Source of the DNA: Thermodesulfovibrionia bacterium
GTDB taxonomy: Bacteria > Nitrospirota > Thermodesulfovibrionia > UBA6902
NCBI GenBank assembly: GCA_020053105.1
Contig: JAGVNU010000031.1
Coordinates: 1 to 35,967, forward strand
Direction of reading: 5' to 3'
Length of the DNA stretch: 35,967 bases
Below, in pieces: positions 23,818-33,370 of the stretch. The position numbers and the translations under genes were made by a program. The notes beneath the pieces are model-generated. The model did no database searches and was not told the origin of the DNA. It saw nothing but the letters and a program-made list of their open reading frames with translations. Position 1 is the stretch's first letter. Each line of letters begins with the position of its first letter.

Positions 23818-24258
23818 TCAGGTGAAATAGGTCAGGATTTCAGATCTGTCGATACTGGTCAGATCGGCTGTAATGTTTTTGTCCAGTTTGGCCTTTACTT
23901 CCGGCCTTAATTTATCTGTGACCTGTCTGTTTATTTTCTTTGCTACGGCAAGGTGCCACACCTCGCATTTTTCACCGGTTATTATGGAATCTATGTTTTT
24001 CGCTATCATTTTAATCAGTCTCTTTTCTGTTTCTATTTCAATATTGTGACGTTCGCCGGAAGCCATTGCCGCCCTTTCTTTCCCCCCCCTTCCGAATCTT
24101 CCTGCCATATCACTTAACTTGTCCACCAATTTGCCGTGGCCTTCTATGGAGTCATAACTTTCAATCATTGTGACCCTGGGACTTTCCATGGGCCCCTGTG
24201 TAATTCTGTAGGCTTTGAAATGACCGAGATCTGCGACTACTATTATTGTCTTGTCCAT
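23818..24258 (-). CDS. Host-attachment / baeRF-like family protein
   Basis: 146 residues. The pattern IIVVADLGHFKAYRI at the start, GRGGKERAAMASGERHNIEI in the middle, CEVWHLAVAKKINRQVTDKL, then DLTSIDRSEILTYF at the end is that of the 'required for attachment to host cells' family. That family is related to bacterial eRF1-like (baeRF) proteins. Its function in bacteria is not established; the name comes from one plant-associated species. It converges on the GNAT gene with 27 bases between the stops. Confidence 0.72.
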   Translation of the reverse strand: MDKTIIVVADLGHFKAYRITQGPMESPRVTMIESYDSIEGHGKLVDKLSDMAGRFGRGGKERAAMASGERHNIEIETEKRLIKMIAKNIDSIITGEKCEVWHLAVAKKINRQVTDKLRPEVKAKLDKNITADLTSIDRSEILTYFT

Positions 24259-24410
24259 ATGGCGCCTTTCCTGTATTAAGGATTATGCTAACCGGGTCTT
24301 CTCCGTAATTAAATATTAAACCCTATTTCTTGCGGTTGCAACTATTAATAATGCAATAATTTTTTATTGCTTCCGGGAATAATATAAGACAAACCGGCCG
24401 CAAAATAGTT

Positions 24411-24439
24411 TTCAAGAAATATTCAAAATATCGTATAAT
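24411..24439 (+). promoter_or_regulatory. Sigma-70 promoter of the Mla operon
   Basis: -35 TTCAAG (24411-24416) and a consensus TATAAT (24434-24439) are separated by 17 bases. The expected start of transcription falls about nine bases before the ATG at 24455, and no RBS is present, so the message may be nearly leaderless. Confidence 0.65.
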
Positions 24440-24454
24440 CAATTTCCATATAAA

Positions 24455-25231
24455 ATGCTTATTAAATTTATCGAATTCATCGGCGCTGTCATAGAGAAAC
24501 CCCTCCTGGGTCTGGGCCGGATCATGCTATTGCTGGGCTCTACTCTGAAGGGTATCGTGAGACCCCCTTTTGAAGTCCGGAATATTGTGACCCAGATGCT
24601 CCAGATCGGGGTCAATTCCCTGCCGGTAGTTCTTGTGACCGCTGTGTTTACCGGAATGGTCCTCGCGCTTCAGAGCTATACAGGCTTCAAGCGTTTTGGC
24701 GCTGAGGGGCTCGTCGGCTCTGTTGTCGCTCTTTCGATGACAAGGGAGCTGGGGCCTGTACTCACGGCGCTTATCGTTACGGGGCGGGCCGGCGCTGCGA
24801 TGGCTGCTGAACTCGGGACGATGAGGGTCACCGAGCAGATTGACGCACTGGAGACCCTGGCAACCAATCCTGTAAAGTACCTTGTCGCGCCGAGGTTTCT
24901 CTCCGGCATGATTATGCTCCCGGCCCTTACAGCTGTGACTGACATAATCGGCATATTAGGCGGCTATTTCGTTACGGTGCTTCTGCTCGGCTCAAGCTCG
25001 AAGACTTATTTACGGGCCACGTGGGACTACCTGGAAATCCAGGACATATACAGCGGTCTTGTCAAGGCGTGTTTCTTCGGGTCGGCGTTTGCGCTTATAA
25101 GCTGTTATAAAGGTTTTTACACAAGCGGAGGGGCCGAGGGGGTCGGCAGGGCCACTACGGGGGCCGTTGTCTATTCATCCATGACCATACTCATTTCAGA
25201 TTATTTTCTCTCTGTGTGGTTATTTAAATGA
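24455..25231 (+). CDS. mlaE: MlaE-family ABC transporter permease
   Basis: 258 residues with about five to six membrane helices and the conserved MlaE features: SLPVVLVTAVFTGMVLALQS, GAEGLVGSVVALSMTRELGP and LVTGRAGAAMAAELGTMRVT with EQIDALE. It is the inner-membrane permease of the Mla/MCE system, which moves phospholipids between inner and outer membranes. Its stop overlaps the ATPase start (ATGA). The family's usual N-terminus fits the ATG at 24455 despite the absence of a ribosome-binding site. Confidence 0.93.
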   Translation: MLIKFIEFIGAVIEKPLLGLGRIMLLLGSTLKGIVRPPFEVRNIVTQMLQIGVNSLPVVLVTAVFTGMVLALQSYTGFKRFGAEGLVGSVVALSMTRELGPVLTALIVTGRAGAAMAAELGTMRVTEQIDALETLATNPVKYLVAPRFLSGMIMLPALTAVTDIIGILGGYFVTVLLLGSSSKTYLRATWDYLEIQDIYSGLVKACFFGSAFALISCYKGFYTSGGAEGVGRATTGAVVYSSMTILISDYFLSVWLFK

Positions 25232-25986
25232 TCGAACTGAGGGACATCCATAAATCGTTTAACAGCCATTATGTTTTGCGCGGGGTCAACCTGAAAGTCG
25301 AGAAGGGTGAAAGTCTGGTCGTTATCGGGGGCAGCGGCTCGGGAAAGAGCGTGCTTTTAAAACATATCATAGGGCTTTTGGCCCCTGATAAAGGAGCAGT
25401 CTTCGTGAATTCAACAGAACTGTCCCTGCTGGATGAAGAGGGTCTCAAAGAGATACGGAGGAAGTTCGGAATGCTCTTTCAGTCGTCAGCGTTATTTGAT
25501 TCGATGACGGTATGGGAAAATGTAGGCTTCGGACTAAAACGTCATACACATATGCCGGACCGGGAAATTAAGGAAGTAGCGGTCGAGAAACTCAAGATGG
25601 TCGGCCTCGTGGGAGTGGAGGATGAAATGCCCTCTGCGCTGTCAGGCGGAATGCGGAAGAGGGTGGGTCTTGCGAGGGCCATCGCCATGAAGCCGGAGAT
25701 ACTTCTGTATGATGAGCCCACGACAGGCCTTGATCCCATAATGGCGGACGCTATCAATGACCTTATTATAAAAATGAGAGAAGAACTGAACGTGACGTCC
25801 GTTACTATTACACATGATATGAAAAGCGCCTATAAAATTGCAGATACAATTGCGATGCTTTATAATGGTGTGATTGTTGCGACAGGCACCTCTGTAGAGA
25901 TACAGAACTCGGCGGACCCTGTAGTCAGGCAGTTTATAGAAGGCAGGGCCGAGGGCCCCATAAAGATAGAAGGCAGAAACAGGTGA
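25228..25986 (+). CDS. mlaF: MlaF-family ABC transporter ATPase
   Basis: 252 residues. Walker A GGSGSGKS near 35-42, Q-loop LFQSSALFDSMTVWENV, signature LSGGMRKRVGLARAIA and Walker B ILLYDEPTTGLDP are all intact. It energises lipid movement through MlaE. It overlaps both neighbours by four bases, so the three Mla genes are translated as a unit. No mlaB (STAS) or mlaC gene is present in the window. Confidence 0.95.
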   Translation: MIELRDIHKSFNSHYVLRGVNLKVEKGESLVVIGGSGSGKSVLLKHIIGLLAPDKGAVFVNSTELSLLDEEGLKEIRRKFGMLFQSSALFDSMTVWENVGFGLKRHTHMPDREIKEVAVEKLKMVGLVGVEDEMPSALSGGMRKRVGLARAIAMKPEILLYDEPTTGLDPIMADAINDLIIKMREELNVTSVTITHDMKSAYKIADTIAMLYNGVIVATGTSVEIQNSADPVVRQFIEGRAEGPIKIEGRNR

Positions 25987-27458
25987 AAAACGTATCCACG
26001 GAACTCAAGGTCGGAATATTTGCGATAATAGTCATAGTCGTCCTTTCCTATATGACGTTCAAGGTAGGCGGAATGCCCATGATCTGGGAAAAGGGCTACA
26101 GGCTTTATTCGGTGTTTGACGATGTCAGCGGCCTGGATGAACAGTCGCGTATCAAGATTGCCGGGGTTGAAGCAGGCCTGCTGGAAAAAATCACGCTTGA
26201 AAACGGAAAGGCCAAACTCACCCTCCTGATCCAGCCCGATATAAAAGTGTACAAAAATGCCGTTGTGTCCCTCAGGATGTCCGGGCTGCTCGGTGACAGG
26301 TATCTCGCACTTTCACCCGGGACCTCTGACCAGCCGCTCCTCAAGGACGGAGATACGATAACGGAAACATTTCCAGCCGCTGATATTGATGTACTCGCGA
26401 ACCGGCTGACTTCCGCTGCGGACCAGGTCGCAGGCCTGACCAAAAACGTTAACAGCATATTCGGAGAGACCGAGAAGCAGTCAATCAGGGACGCCATTCA
26501 GAACCTCAGGGTGGTGACAATGAATCTCAAGGAGATATCAGCGGAAAACAGGGTCCCCCTGCGCAATGTCATTGCCCAGCTCGAAAAGTTTAGCGAGGCC
26601 CTTGGCGATAAGGGGCCGGGGGTGATTGACGACATCAGTAATGTGGCCAGAAATTTAAACGAGAAGGGACCTGAATTTATAGATAACCTCAACAAGGCTG
26701 CGCGGGACCTTAAAGAGGTGATTGAGGAAAACCGGTTTGCTTTCAAAGAGAGCATGGTGAATATCCAGTCAGTGTCCAAATCAGCTGATAATATCGCCCA
26801 CAAGATTGAGCAGGGCGAGGGGACCCTGGGGAAGCTCATGACGGATGATACCCTTTACAGATCTCTGAGCAATGTTTCCGGGAAGGTGGAAAAATCTTTT
26901 GATTTCTCCAGCAGGCTCAGGACCTATCTCGACTTCCATACTGAATATAATGCCGGAGAATCCGAATGGAAGGGTTACTTTGATCTTACCCTGCGTCCGC
27001 GGGACGATAAATATTATATAATCGGAATCGTCACGGACCCGTTGGGCTCGGCAAGGACAACCGAGACCACCATAAACGGGGTCACGGAGATCAAGGAAGA
27101 AGTGGAAGACAGGATTGAGTTTACTGCGCAATTTGCAAAGCGCTTTGATGCATTGGCCCTGAGAATCGGATTGATGGAGAACACCTTCGGCCTGGGGGCG
27201 GATTATTTTTTAAACAACGAAAACGGCAGGGTAAAGTTTGACGTGTGGGACTTCAGCGCGGACGAGGCAGGCGCAGACAAAGCACACGCGCGGATAGGGC
27301 TTGACTACCGGCTGTTTAAATTCTTTTTTGTAAGCGGCGGCGTTGATAATCTTCTGAATTCCAACCGCAGGGGGGTATATCTCGGCGGCGGTCTGAAATT
27401 CGAGGACGAAGATTTTAAATACCTCATGGGAAGCGCACCTAATATTTCAATCAAGTAA
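25983..27458 (+). CDS. mlaD: MCE/MlaD-family protein with long C-terminal barrel-like domain
   Basis: 491 residues from GTG 25983. One N-terminal membrane helix (about 10-27) leads to the MCE domain (about 35-115: YRLYSVFDDVSGLDEQSRIK, VSLRMSGLLGDRYLALSPG). An extended helical region (about 130-300) follows, as in tube-forming MCE proteins. The last 190 residues alternate polar and aromatic residues in short strands (YFDLTLRPRDDKYYIIGIV, RIGLDYRLFKFFFVSGG, GVYLGGGLKF), like an outer-membrane barrel. The helical stretch could therefore bridge the periplasm to an outer-membrane end. E. coli MlaD is only about 180 residues. The symbol reflects family, not proven orthology. Confidence 0.88.
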   Translation: MKNVSTELKVGIFAIIVIVVLSYMTFKVGGMPMIWEKGYRLYSVFDDVSGLDEQSRIKIAGVEAGLLEKITLENGKAKLTLLIQPDIKVYKNAVVSLRMSGLLGDRYLALSPGTSDQPLLKDGDTITETFPAADIDVLANRLTSAADQVAGLTKNVNSIFGETEKQSIRDAIQNLRVVTMNLKEISAENRVPLRNVIAQLEKFSEALGDKGPGVIDDISNVARNLNEKGPEFIDNLNKAARDLKEVIEENRFAFKESMVNIQSVSKSADNIAHKIEQGEGTLGKLMTDDTLYRSLSNVSGKVEKSFDFSSRLRTYLDFHTEYNAGESEWKGYFDLTLRPRDDKYYIIGIVTDPLGSARTTETTINGVTEIKEEVEDRIEFTAQFAKRFDALALRIGLMENTFGLGADYFLNNENGRVKFDVWDFSADEAGADKAHARIGLDYRLFKFFFVSGGVDNLLNSNRRGVYLGGGLKFEDEDFKYLMGSAPNISIK

Positions 27459-27622
27459 GAAGGAAAAAGGAGAACGTAAAAAGTTTTTTCCGTTTTTCAT
27501 GTCCTGTTCCACCCTTCCCGCTTATCGTTTATCTTCTTAAATAAAGAGACAAAATTAGTTGTATAAATAGGTTATACTATTACGCCTTAATCCGGTGTAA
27601 TCATGTGGAGGTGTTTTCTGAA

Positions 27623-29461
27623 TTGAGAAACAGGTTGAAGCCATATTCAATATTTGCCGTCATGATGCTGATGCTTGCAGTTGGGTGTGCGCTTAAGGGA
27701 ACGGCCCAAAATAGCGCGCCTGTCCAAACAGCTGAACCGGCAACAGCTGAACCGGTCGGAGAAAAAACACAGGACGCCGCGCAAGAGGGCATTTACAGGG
27801 CAAGCGACGCGGTGCTCGGCTACTTCATGCCTGTAAGCGCTGATATCGTGAACATGGAAGACCGTAATGTAAAGGTCAGGCCCCGGGATGAGGTCCATGT
27901 AAAAAAGGGCATGCGTTTTTCCGTGTTCAGGGAAGGGGCCCCCTTTTATCACCCTGTAACCAATGAGCTGATCGGCAACACGGAAAATTTTGCCGGAAGG
28001 ATTGAGATAACAGGAGAAGATGCCGTTGATGGCGTTTACCCAGGTATAATTATCAAGGGTGATGTGAAGGAAGGGGACAAGGCAAGAATCAGTTCTTCAC
28101 GGATAAAGCTTGCGTTCATCCAGGACAGGAGAGCTGACTGGTCTGTTTCAGAGACCTTTTACGGCGCCCTGAAGGATTCAGGGCGTTTTGAGTTTGTCGA
28201 GGCGTATGCGCCGGATTATTCGGCGGACACGGTCTCAAGACTTGCCAGGGAGCTTGGCGCAGAAGCTGCGTTGGTCTTCTCTACGCCTGATAAAGACGGC
28301 AAGAGATTAATAAACATAAAATTATACTGGGCAGAGGACTCGGGAATGGTCGGAGAAATAACAGAGGAGGCCCGTGACGCGGGCTTGATACCAGCCCCTG
28401 ATGAGCAGTTTATTTCCGGCGTATTTAAAGACACGAAACCCTGGAGGATCTTTGACCTGCCGGGCGGACTCCTGATTGCAATGGGAGATGTTGACGGTAA
28501 TGGCATTGATGAGTTTGCAGTCAGTGACGGCCGGGACATTCGTATTTACAGCGTGAAAGAGGATTTCAGGGAATTATGGAATATAAAGACCAAAAGCGAA
28601 GGAAGCCATCTGTCCCTTGATATGCTTGATGTGAACAATAACGGAAGGGCCGAAATATTTGTGACATCCGCAGTAAACCCCGGGACGATAAATACGGGGG
28701 ACGGTAAATTGTCCGGAGATGATATGAGGGTGAATTCATTTGTGCTTGAATATGATCCTGCTGAGGGATACAAGAGGACCGCGGAGAACATCCAGTATTT
28801 TATGAGGGTGGTCGGGAAGTCTTTGCTGATGCAGCGCTTCAGCAGCGGCAAAATATTCGGCGGACCTGTTTATAAGGCAAAGTGGAACGGCAGTCAGTAT
28901 GAACCCGATGTGCCGATTGTTCTTCCTGACGCCGCGAACATTTACGGGTTTGCCTTTGTGGACTGGAAGAATGAAGGGCGCAGCGACGTGATGACATATG
29001 ATAAGGCCGGCTATTTATGCCTCTATGATGACAGCATGGCGCTTAAATGGAAAAGCGAAAAATCGTACGGCCCTTTTACGTTCTCATTTGAAAGCAGGAC
29101 ACGTTCACTGGTGAATCCTGAGATAAAGTGGTCTGTGAGAGGCAGGCTCGCGGTTGTGAAAACAGACCGCGGACAGGAGATCATCGCGGTCAGCAGGGAC
29201 CCGGTGCTGTCAGTGATGCCGGGGCTCGGGGCCAATAAGGCCGAGGTTTATTCCCTCTGGTGGGACGGCAGCGTGATGGACAAAAAACTGATCATGGATA
29301 AAATTTACGGCTCGGTGACCGATTACTGGGTCCAGGGACGGGAATTGTTCCTTGTCGCCAGGGCAGGCCTGACTTCATTTCTCAACCGGCTGGCCCAGGG
29401 AGAATTTTCCGACAGCAGTATCCTCTTCTATTACAATTTTGCGCCCTCGGTGACTGAATGA
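27623..29461 (+). CDS. Lipoprotein with VCBS/FG-GAP-like repeats
   Basis: About 612 residues. I choose TTG 27623 because GGAGGTG (27607-27613) lies nine bases ahead; an in-frame GTG at 27605 overlaps that RBS. The signal peptide ends in LAVGC, a clear lipobox. The N-terminal third includes a region like FlgT/CsgG-type envelope lipoproteins (about 160-260: KLAFIQDRRADWSVSETFYG, RLARELGAEAALVFS). The C-terminal half has repeats such as MGDVDGNGIDEFAVSDGRDI and LDVNNNGRAEIFVTS, the Ca-binding-like blades of VCBS/FG-GAP propellers. Role unknown; it follows the Mla genes but has its own 164-base upstream gap. Confidence 0.75.
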   Translation: MRNRLKPYSIFAVMMLMLAVGCALKGTAQNSAPVQTAEPATAEPVGEKTQDAAQEGIYRASDAVLGYFMPVSADIVNMEDRNVKVRPRDEVHVKKGMRFSVFREGAPFYHPVTNELIGNTENFAGRIEITGEDAVDGVYPGIIIKGDVKEGDKARISSSRIKLAFIQDRRADWSVSETFYGALKDSGRFEFVEAYAPDYSADTVSRLARELGAEAALVFSTPDKDGKRLINIKLYWAEDSGMVGEITEEARDAGLIPAPDEQFISGVFKDTKPWRIFDLPGGLLIAMGDVDGNGIDEFAVSDGRDIRIYSVKEDFRELWNIKTKSEGSHLSLDMLDVNNNGRAEIFVTSAVNPGTINTGDGKLSGDDMRVNSFVLEYDPAEGYKRTAENIQYFMRVVGKSLLMQRFSSGKIFGGPVYKAKWNGSQYEPDVPIVLPDAANIYGFAFVDWKNEGRSDVMTYDKAGYLCLYDDSMALKWKSEKSYGPFTFSFESRTRSLVNPEIKWSVRGRLAVVKTDRGQEIIAVSRDPVLSVMPGLGANKAEVYSLWWDGSVMDKKLIMDKIYGSVTDYWVQGRELFLVARAGLTSFLNRLAQGEFSDSSILFYYNFAPSVTE

Positions 29462-29488
29462 CAAGTAAGAAATAAAAGATAGACCGAA

Positions 29489-30193
29489 ATGAAACTTAAG
29501 CACATAGCATTAATTATGGATGGAAACGGACGCTGGGCAAAACAAAGGGGCCTGCCGCGTATTGAAGGGCACAGAAACGGCGTCAAGAGAGTAAATGAAA
29601 TAATTGACGCGGCCCTGGAGCAGCGGCTCAAGGCTGTTACCTTCTATACCTTTTCCATGGAGAACTGGAGGAGGCCGAAGGCTGAGATAAATGCCCTTAT
29701 GGGCCTGCTGAAAAATTTTATCCTGAGCGAAATGAAACGGCTTCATGGCAAGAATATCGTATTCAGGGCCGTCGGCGACATTGAGAGGCTTCCATCCGGC
29801 GTGCAGAAGGTCCTGAGGGAATTTGAGGAGCTGACAAGACACAACACCGGGTTGATTGTCTCAAGCGCCTTAAGTTACGGGGGGCGGTCGGAAATTGTGG
29901 ATGCCATAAAGAAGATCCTGGAAAAGGGTGTCCGGCCTGAGGATGTGAATGAAGAACTGGTGGAGTCCTGCCTGTACACGGCCGGCATACCGGACCCGGA
30001 CCTGATAATACGCACAAGCGGGGAAATGAGGCTCAGCAACTTTCTCCTGTGGCAGTCGGCATATACTGAATTTTATTTTACGGAAATACACTGGCCGGAT
30101 TTCGGCCGGGAGCAGTTCAGCGCGGCGATCGATGAATATAAGAGCAGGGAGAGGAGGTTCGGGGCCTTATCTGAAGAAGAGGCCGGTAAGTAG
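29489..30193 (+). CDS. uppS: Isoprenyl transferase (undecaprenyl diphosphate synthase)
   Basis: 234 residues. IALIMDGNGRWAKQRG at the start contains the catalytic Asp11 and the diphosphate-binding loop. TFYTFSMENWRRP and the C-terminal IIRTSGEMRLSNFLLWQ with YTEFYF are the other cis-prenyltransferase signatures. It extends farnesyl diphosphate with isopentenyl units to the C55 carrier lipid for peptidoglycan and surface polysaccharides. It heads a tight uppS-cdsA-dxr-rseP run, an arrangement common in bacteria. The length is slightly below the usual 250. Confidence 0.96.
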   Translation: MKLKHIALIMDGNGRWAKQRGLPRIEGHRNGVKRVNEIIDAALEQRLKAVTFYTFSMENWRRPKAEINALMGLLKNFILSEMKRLHGKNIVFRAVGDIERLPSGVQKVLREFEELTRHNTGLIVSSALSYGGRSEIVDAIKKILEKGVRPEDVNEELVESCLYTAGIPDPDLIIRTSGEMRLSNFLLWQSAYTEFYFTEIHWPDFGREQFSAAIDEYKSRERRFGALSEEEAGK

Positions 30194-30196
30194 TCC

Positions 30197-31012
30197 ATGA
30201 TGCAGAACAAAAAAAATACCAGTTCAGCGGTCAAGAGACATGTAATAGCCGCGCTTTTCCTGCCGGGATTTATTGCGTATATATATTATCTTCCCCCTTT
30301 GCCTTATTTTATGGCGCTGTTGATTATTGCCTGCATGACTGCCCTGTGGGAATTTTATGCGATGTATAAGGTCCCTGCGAAGCTCGCTGTCCCCGGGGTA
30401 TTATTGGGGGGCCTGCTGCTTTTTCTGTCCTGCAGTTACCCGTCATTTATTTCAGAGTATATTTTTATCAGCCTTTTTGTTCTTATGCTGATAAGGCTGT
30501 TTGCTGAAAGGACCCCCTCGGGCTGCATGAATGAAATAGGCCCGCTGGCTGCAGGATTGTTTTATGTCGGTATATTCCTGAGTTTCCAGTGGCTCCTGCG
30601 TTCAGGACCGCTGGGGAAGGAATATATATTCATGCTTTATACATGTGTCTGGCTTGCCGACGGGGCGGCCTTTTATATCGGCACGTATATGGGTAAAAAT
30701 AAACTGTATCCTTCAATCAGCCCCAATAAGACATGGGAAGGCGCGTACGGGAGTCTTGTCGGAGGGGCTTTGGGGGCTGTGATAATCAGGACCATTTTCA
30801 ATATGCCCGTTTCATTGACAGCTGCCGCCGTAATCGGCGTTGTTATGGGAGTGACGGCGCTTGTAGGAGATCTTGTCGAGTCCATGCTCAAGAGGGACGC
30901 CGGGGTCAAGGATTCCGGTGTATTCATCCCTGGACACGGCGGGATGCTGGACAAGCTTGACGGCATGCTTGTTGCCGGTCCGGTCCTTTATCTTATCGTG
31001 AGGTACCTTTGA
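30197..31012 (+). CDS. cdsA: Phosphatidate cytidylyltransferase
   Basis: 271 residues, about eight membrane helices. The family signature is present near the C-terminus: SPNKTWEGAYGSLVGG, then GDLVESMLKRDAGVKDSG and FIPGHGGMLDKLDGML. It makes CDP-diacylglycerol from CTP and phosphatidate for phospholipid synthesis. It starts four bases after uppS, and its stop overlaps the TTG start of dxr. Confidence 0.95.
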   Translation: MMQNKKNTSSAVKRHVIAALFLPGFIAYIYYLPPLPYFMALLIIACMTALWEFYAMYKVPAKLAVPGVLLGGLLLFLSCSYPSFISEYIFISLFVLMLIRLFAERTPSGCMNEIGPLAAGLFYVGIFLSFQWLLRSGPLGKEYIFMLYTCVWLADGAAFYIGTYMGKNKLYPSISPNKTWEGAYGSLVGGALGAVIIRTIFNMPVSLTAAAVIGVVMGVTALVGDLVESMLKRDAGVKDSGVFIPGHGGMLDKLDGMLVAGPVLYLIVRYL

Positions 31013-32166
31013 AAAGACTTTCGATATTAGGCTCTACCGGCTCTATAGGCCGGAATACGCTTGAGGTAATCTCCAGGCACCGGGACAGGTTCAGCGTAAA
31101 GGCCCTGGCTGTCAGGAACAATGTACAGATGCTTGAGGCGCAGATAAGGGAGTTTAAACCCGAGGTAGTGGCAGTGTATGATGAAGCCGCAGCCGCGGAC
31201 CTGAAAAAAATGAATCCCCCGGTTGAAATACTGGAAGGAGAGCAGGGACTTATTGACGCGGCAACGCTTGACGGCACGGACATGGTGGTATCGGCCATTG
31301 TGGGTTCTCCTGGTCTGGTCCCGACATATGAGGCCATAAAGGCGGGCAAGGACATAGCGCTCGCGACAAAAGAGGCCCTTGTGATGGCAGGGCATCTGGT
31401 CATGCCGGAGGCATCAAGAAGAGGGGTAAGAATACTCCCTGTCGACAGTGAACACAGCGCTGTTTTTCAGTGTCTGGACGGCAGGGACATGGATGAGGTA
31501 GAGCAAATCGTGTTGACCGCTTCCGGCGGGCCTTTCCGTAAAAAGGGGGTGCATGAACTCTGCAAGGTAACGCCTGCCGAGGCGCTGAGGCACCCGAACT
31601 GGGACATGGGGAAGAAAATTTCGATTGACTCGGCCACACTGATGAATAAAGGACTTGAGGTTATAGAAGCGTACTGGCTATTTGATGTTCCGGTTGAAAA
31701 GATTGGTGTAATTATTCACCCCCAGAGTATAATTCATTCAATGGTAAGGTTTATAGACGGAAGTGTAATCTCGCAGATGTCGGTGCCTGACATGAAGGGG
31801 CCCATAAGCTATGCCCTTTCCTATCCGGAGCGGTTCGGCAACATACTGCCGGCGCTCAATCTGGCGGAGATAAGGGAGCTGACCTTTGAGGAACCTGATA
31901 TGGAGAGATATCCCTCGCTTGCCCTGACGTATAAGGCCCTTCGCGCAGGGGGGACCATGCCGTGCGTGCTCAACGCGGCAAACGAGATTGCAGTCGAGGC
32001 ATTTCTGCAGGAGAAAATTTTATTTACGGACATATCCCGGGTAGTATCGGACACTATGGCTGATCACTCGGTTACCAGGGGGGAGACCATTGAGGAAGTG
32101 ATAAGCGTCTCCGAATGGGCCAGGCAAAGGGCAACTGAAATTGTAGAAAATATAAATGGAAATTGA
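31009..32166 (+). CDS. dxr: 1-deoxy-D-xylulose-5-phosphate reductoisomerase
   Basis: 385 residues from TTG 31009, which shares bases with the cdsA TGA. NADPH site ILGSTGSIGRNTL; substrate and metal region LPVDSEHSAVFQCL, TASGGPF, HPNWDMGKKISIDSATLMNK (metal ligands Asp and Glu of the DSEH and NKGLEV motifs). It catalyses the committed step of the MEP isoprenoid pathway, supplying precursors to UppS encoded upstream. Normal length. Confidence 0.96.
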   Translation: MKRLSILGSTGSIGRNTLEVISRHRDRFSVKALAVRNNVQMLEAQIREFKPEVVAVYDEAAAADLKKMNPPVEILEGEQGLIDAATLDGTDMVVSAIVGSPGLVPTYEAIKAGKDIALATKEALVMAGHLVMPEASRRGVRILPVDSEHSAVFQCLDGRDMDEVEQIVLTASGGPFRKKGVHELCKVTPAEALRHPNWDMGKKISIDSATLMNKGLEVIEAYWLFDVPVEKIGVIIHPQSIIHSMVRFIDGSVISQMSVPDMKGPISYALSYPERFGNILPALNLAEIRELTFEEPDMERYPSLALTYKALRAGGTMPCVLNAANEIAVEAFLQEKILFTDISRVVSDTMADHSVTRGETIEEVISVSEWARQRATEIVENINGN

Positions 32167-32184
32167 AAACGGAGAAAATAAGAT

Positions 32185-33291
32185 ATGACAATAGTATGGG
32201 CGATAGTTCTTTTTGGAATACTGATTTTTTTTCATGAGCTGGGCCATTTTATCCTGGCCAAACTGGTGGGGGTAAAGGTCCTGAAATTCTCCCTCGGGTT
32301 TGGACCAAAGATAATAGGGAAGAAGATCGGAGATACCGAATATCTGATCTCGGCAATACCGCTTGGAGGCTATGTAAAGCCCCTTGGCGAGGAAATCGGG
32401 GAAGAAATTGATGAGGCGGACAAGAAGCGGGCCTTTAATTACCAGCCTGCCTGGAAGCGGGCCGCGATCGTAATTGCCGGGCCGGTGTTTAATCTGGTCC
32501 TGGCCTTTCTGATATTCACCGTGTTCCTGGGAATGAAACTGCCTGTTGCCATCCCCAACCTGGACAGCATTACAACCACTATCGAAAACGTGTCGGAAGG
32601 TTCGCCTGCCGGGGAAGCCGGACTGAAAGGCAATGACACTATTGTATCCATAAACGGCTTGCAGGTCCATGACTGGAATGAGATGGCCGAAATGTTTTCA
32701 AAAAACCCGGGAAAGGAACTGAAGCTCAAGGTAAAAAGAAATGAGAACACGATAGATGTGACTGTCACGCCAAAGCCCGAAACCGTTAAAAATGAGAAGG
32801 GTGAAGATATTGTCATAGGCAGAATAGGGATCTCAAAGAAAATGGATGCCAAGATAATAGAGAGTGCCAGTATACTGTCTGCGCCTTTTAAGGGAATAGA
32901 AGCGGTCTACGGCTGGTGTGTTCTCACTATCGAAGTTATGGCCAGGCTTTTTACCGGGGCGCTGTCCGCAAAGCAGATAGGCGGCCCGATACTGATCGTG
33001 GATGCCGCGGCCAAGGCGGCCTCGGTAGGGGCGTTTACGTATTTTAATTTTATCGCGATTATCAGCATCAATCTTGCGGTCCTTAATTTGCTGCCTGTTC
33101 CGGTCCTTGACGGAGGGCACATTATGTTTATTACGATTGAGGCACTCAGGGGCAAGCCCCTGAGCGAGAAGATCATGCTGGTGGCGAACAAGATCGGCAT
33201 GGCGCTATTATTACTCCTTATAACCTTTGTTTTTTATAATGACTTTATAAGGATTGTCCTCCCGTGGGTGCGGAAGACTTTTAATATATGA
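32185..33291 (+). CDS. rseP: Site-2 metalloprotease RseP
   Basis: 368 residues. Zinc motif HELGH (H17, E18, H21) in the first membrane helix; a PDZ domain (about 120-205: VSEGSPAGEAGLKGNDTIVS); and the third zinc ligand in LPVPVLDGGH near the C-terminus. It cuts transmembrane anti-sigma factors and other membrane substrates during envelope stress. One PDZ domain is seen, where E. coli RseP has two; this is common outside Gammaproteobacteria. It closes the uppS-cdsA-dxr-rseP run. Confidence 0.95.
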   Translation: MTIVWAIVLFGILIFFHELGHFILAKLVGVKVLKFSLGFGPKIIGKKIGDTEYLISAIPLGGYVKPLGEEIGEEIDEADKKRAFNYQPAWKRAAIVIAGPVFNLVLAFLIFTVFLGMKLPVAIPNLDSITTTIENVSEGSPAGEAGLKGNDTIVSINGLQVHDWNEMAEMFSKNPGKELKLKVKRNENTIDVTVTPKPETVKNEKGEDIVIGRIGISKKMDAKIIESASILSAPFKGIEAVYGWCVLTIEVMARLFTGALSAKQIGGPILIVDAAAKAASVGAFTYFNFIAIISINLAVLNLLPVPVLDGGHIMFITIEALRGKPLSEKIMLVANKIGMALLLLLITFVFYNDFIRIVLPWVRKTFNI

Positions 33292-33370
33292 AGAGCTTAA
33301 CCGGCCGTCATAATAAAGCGGCAATCACTCGTCATAACATGAACTCGTTATTATCCAGGCGGCAAATATC

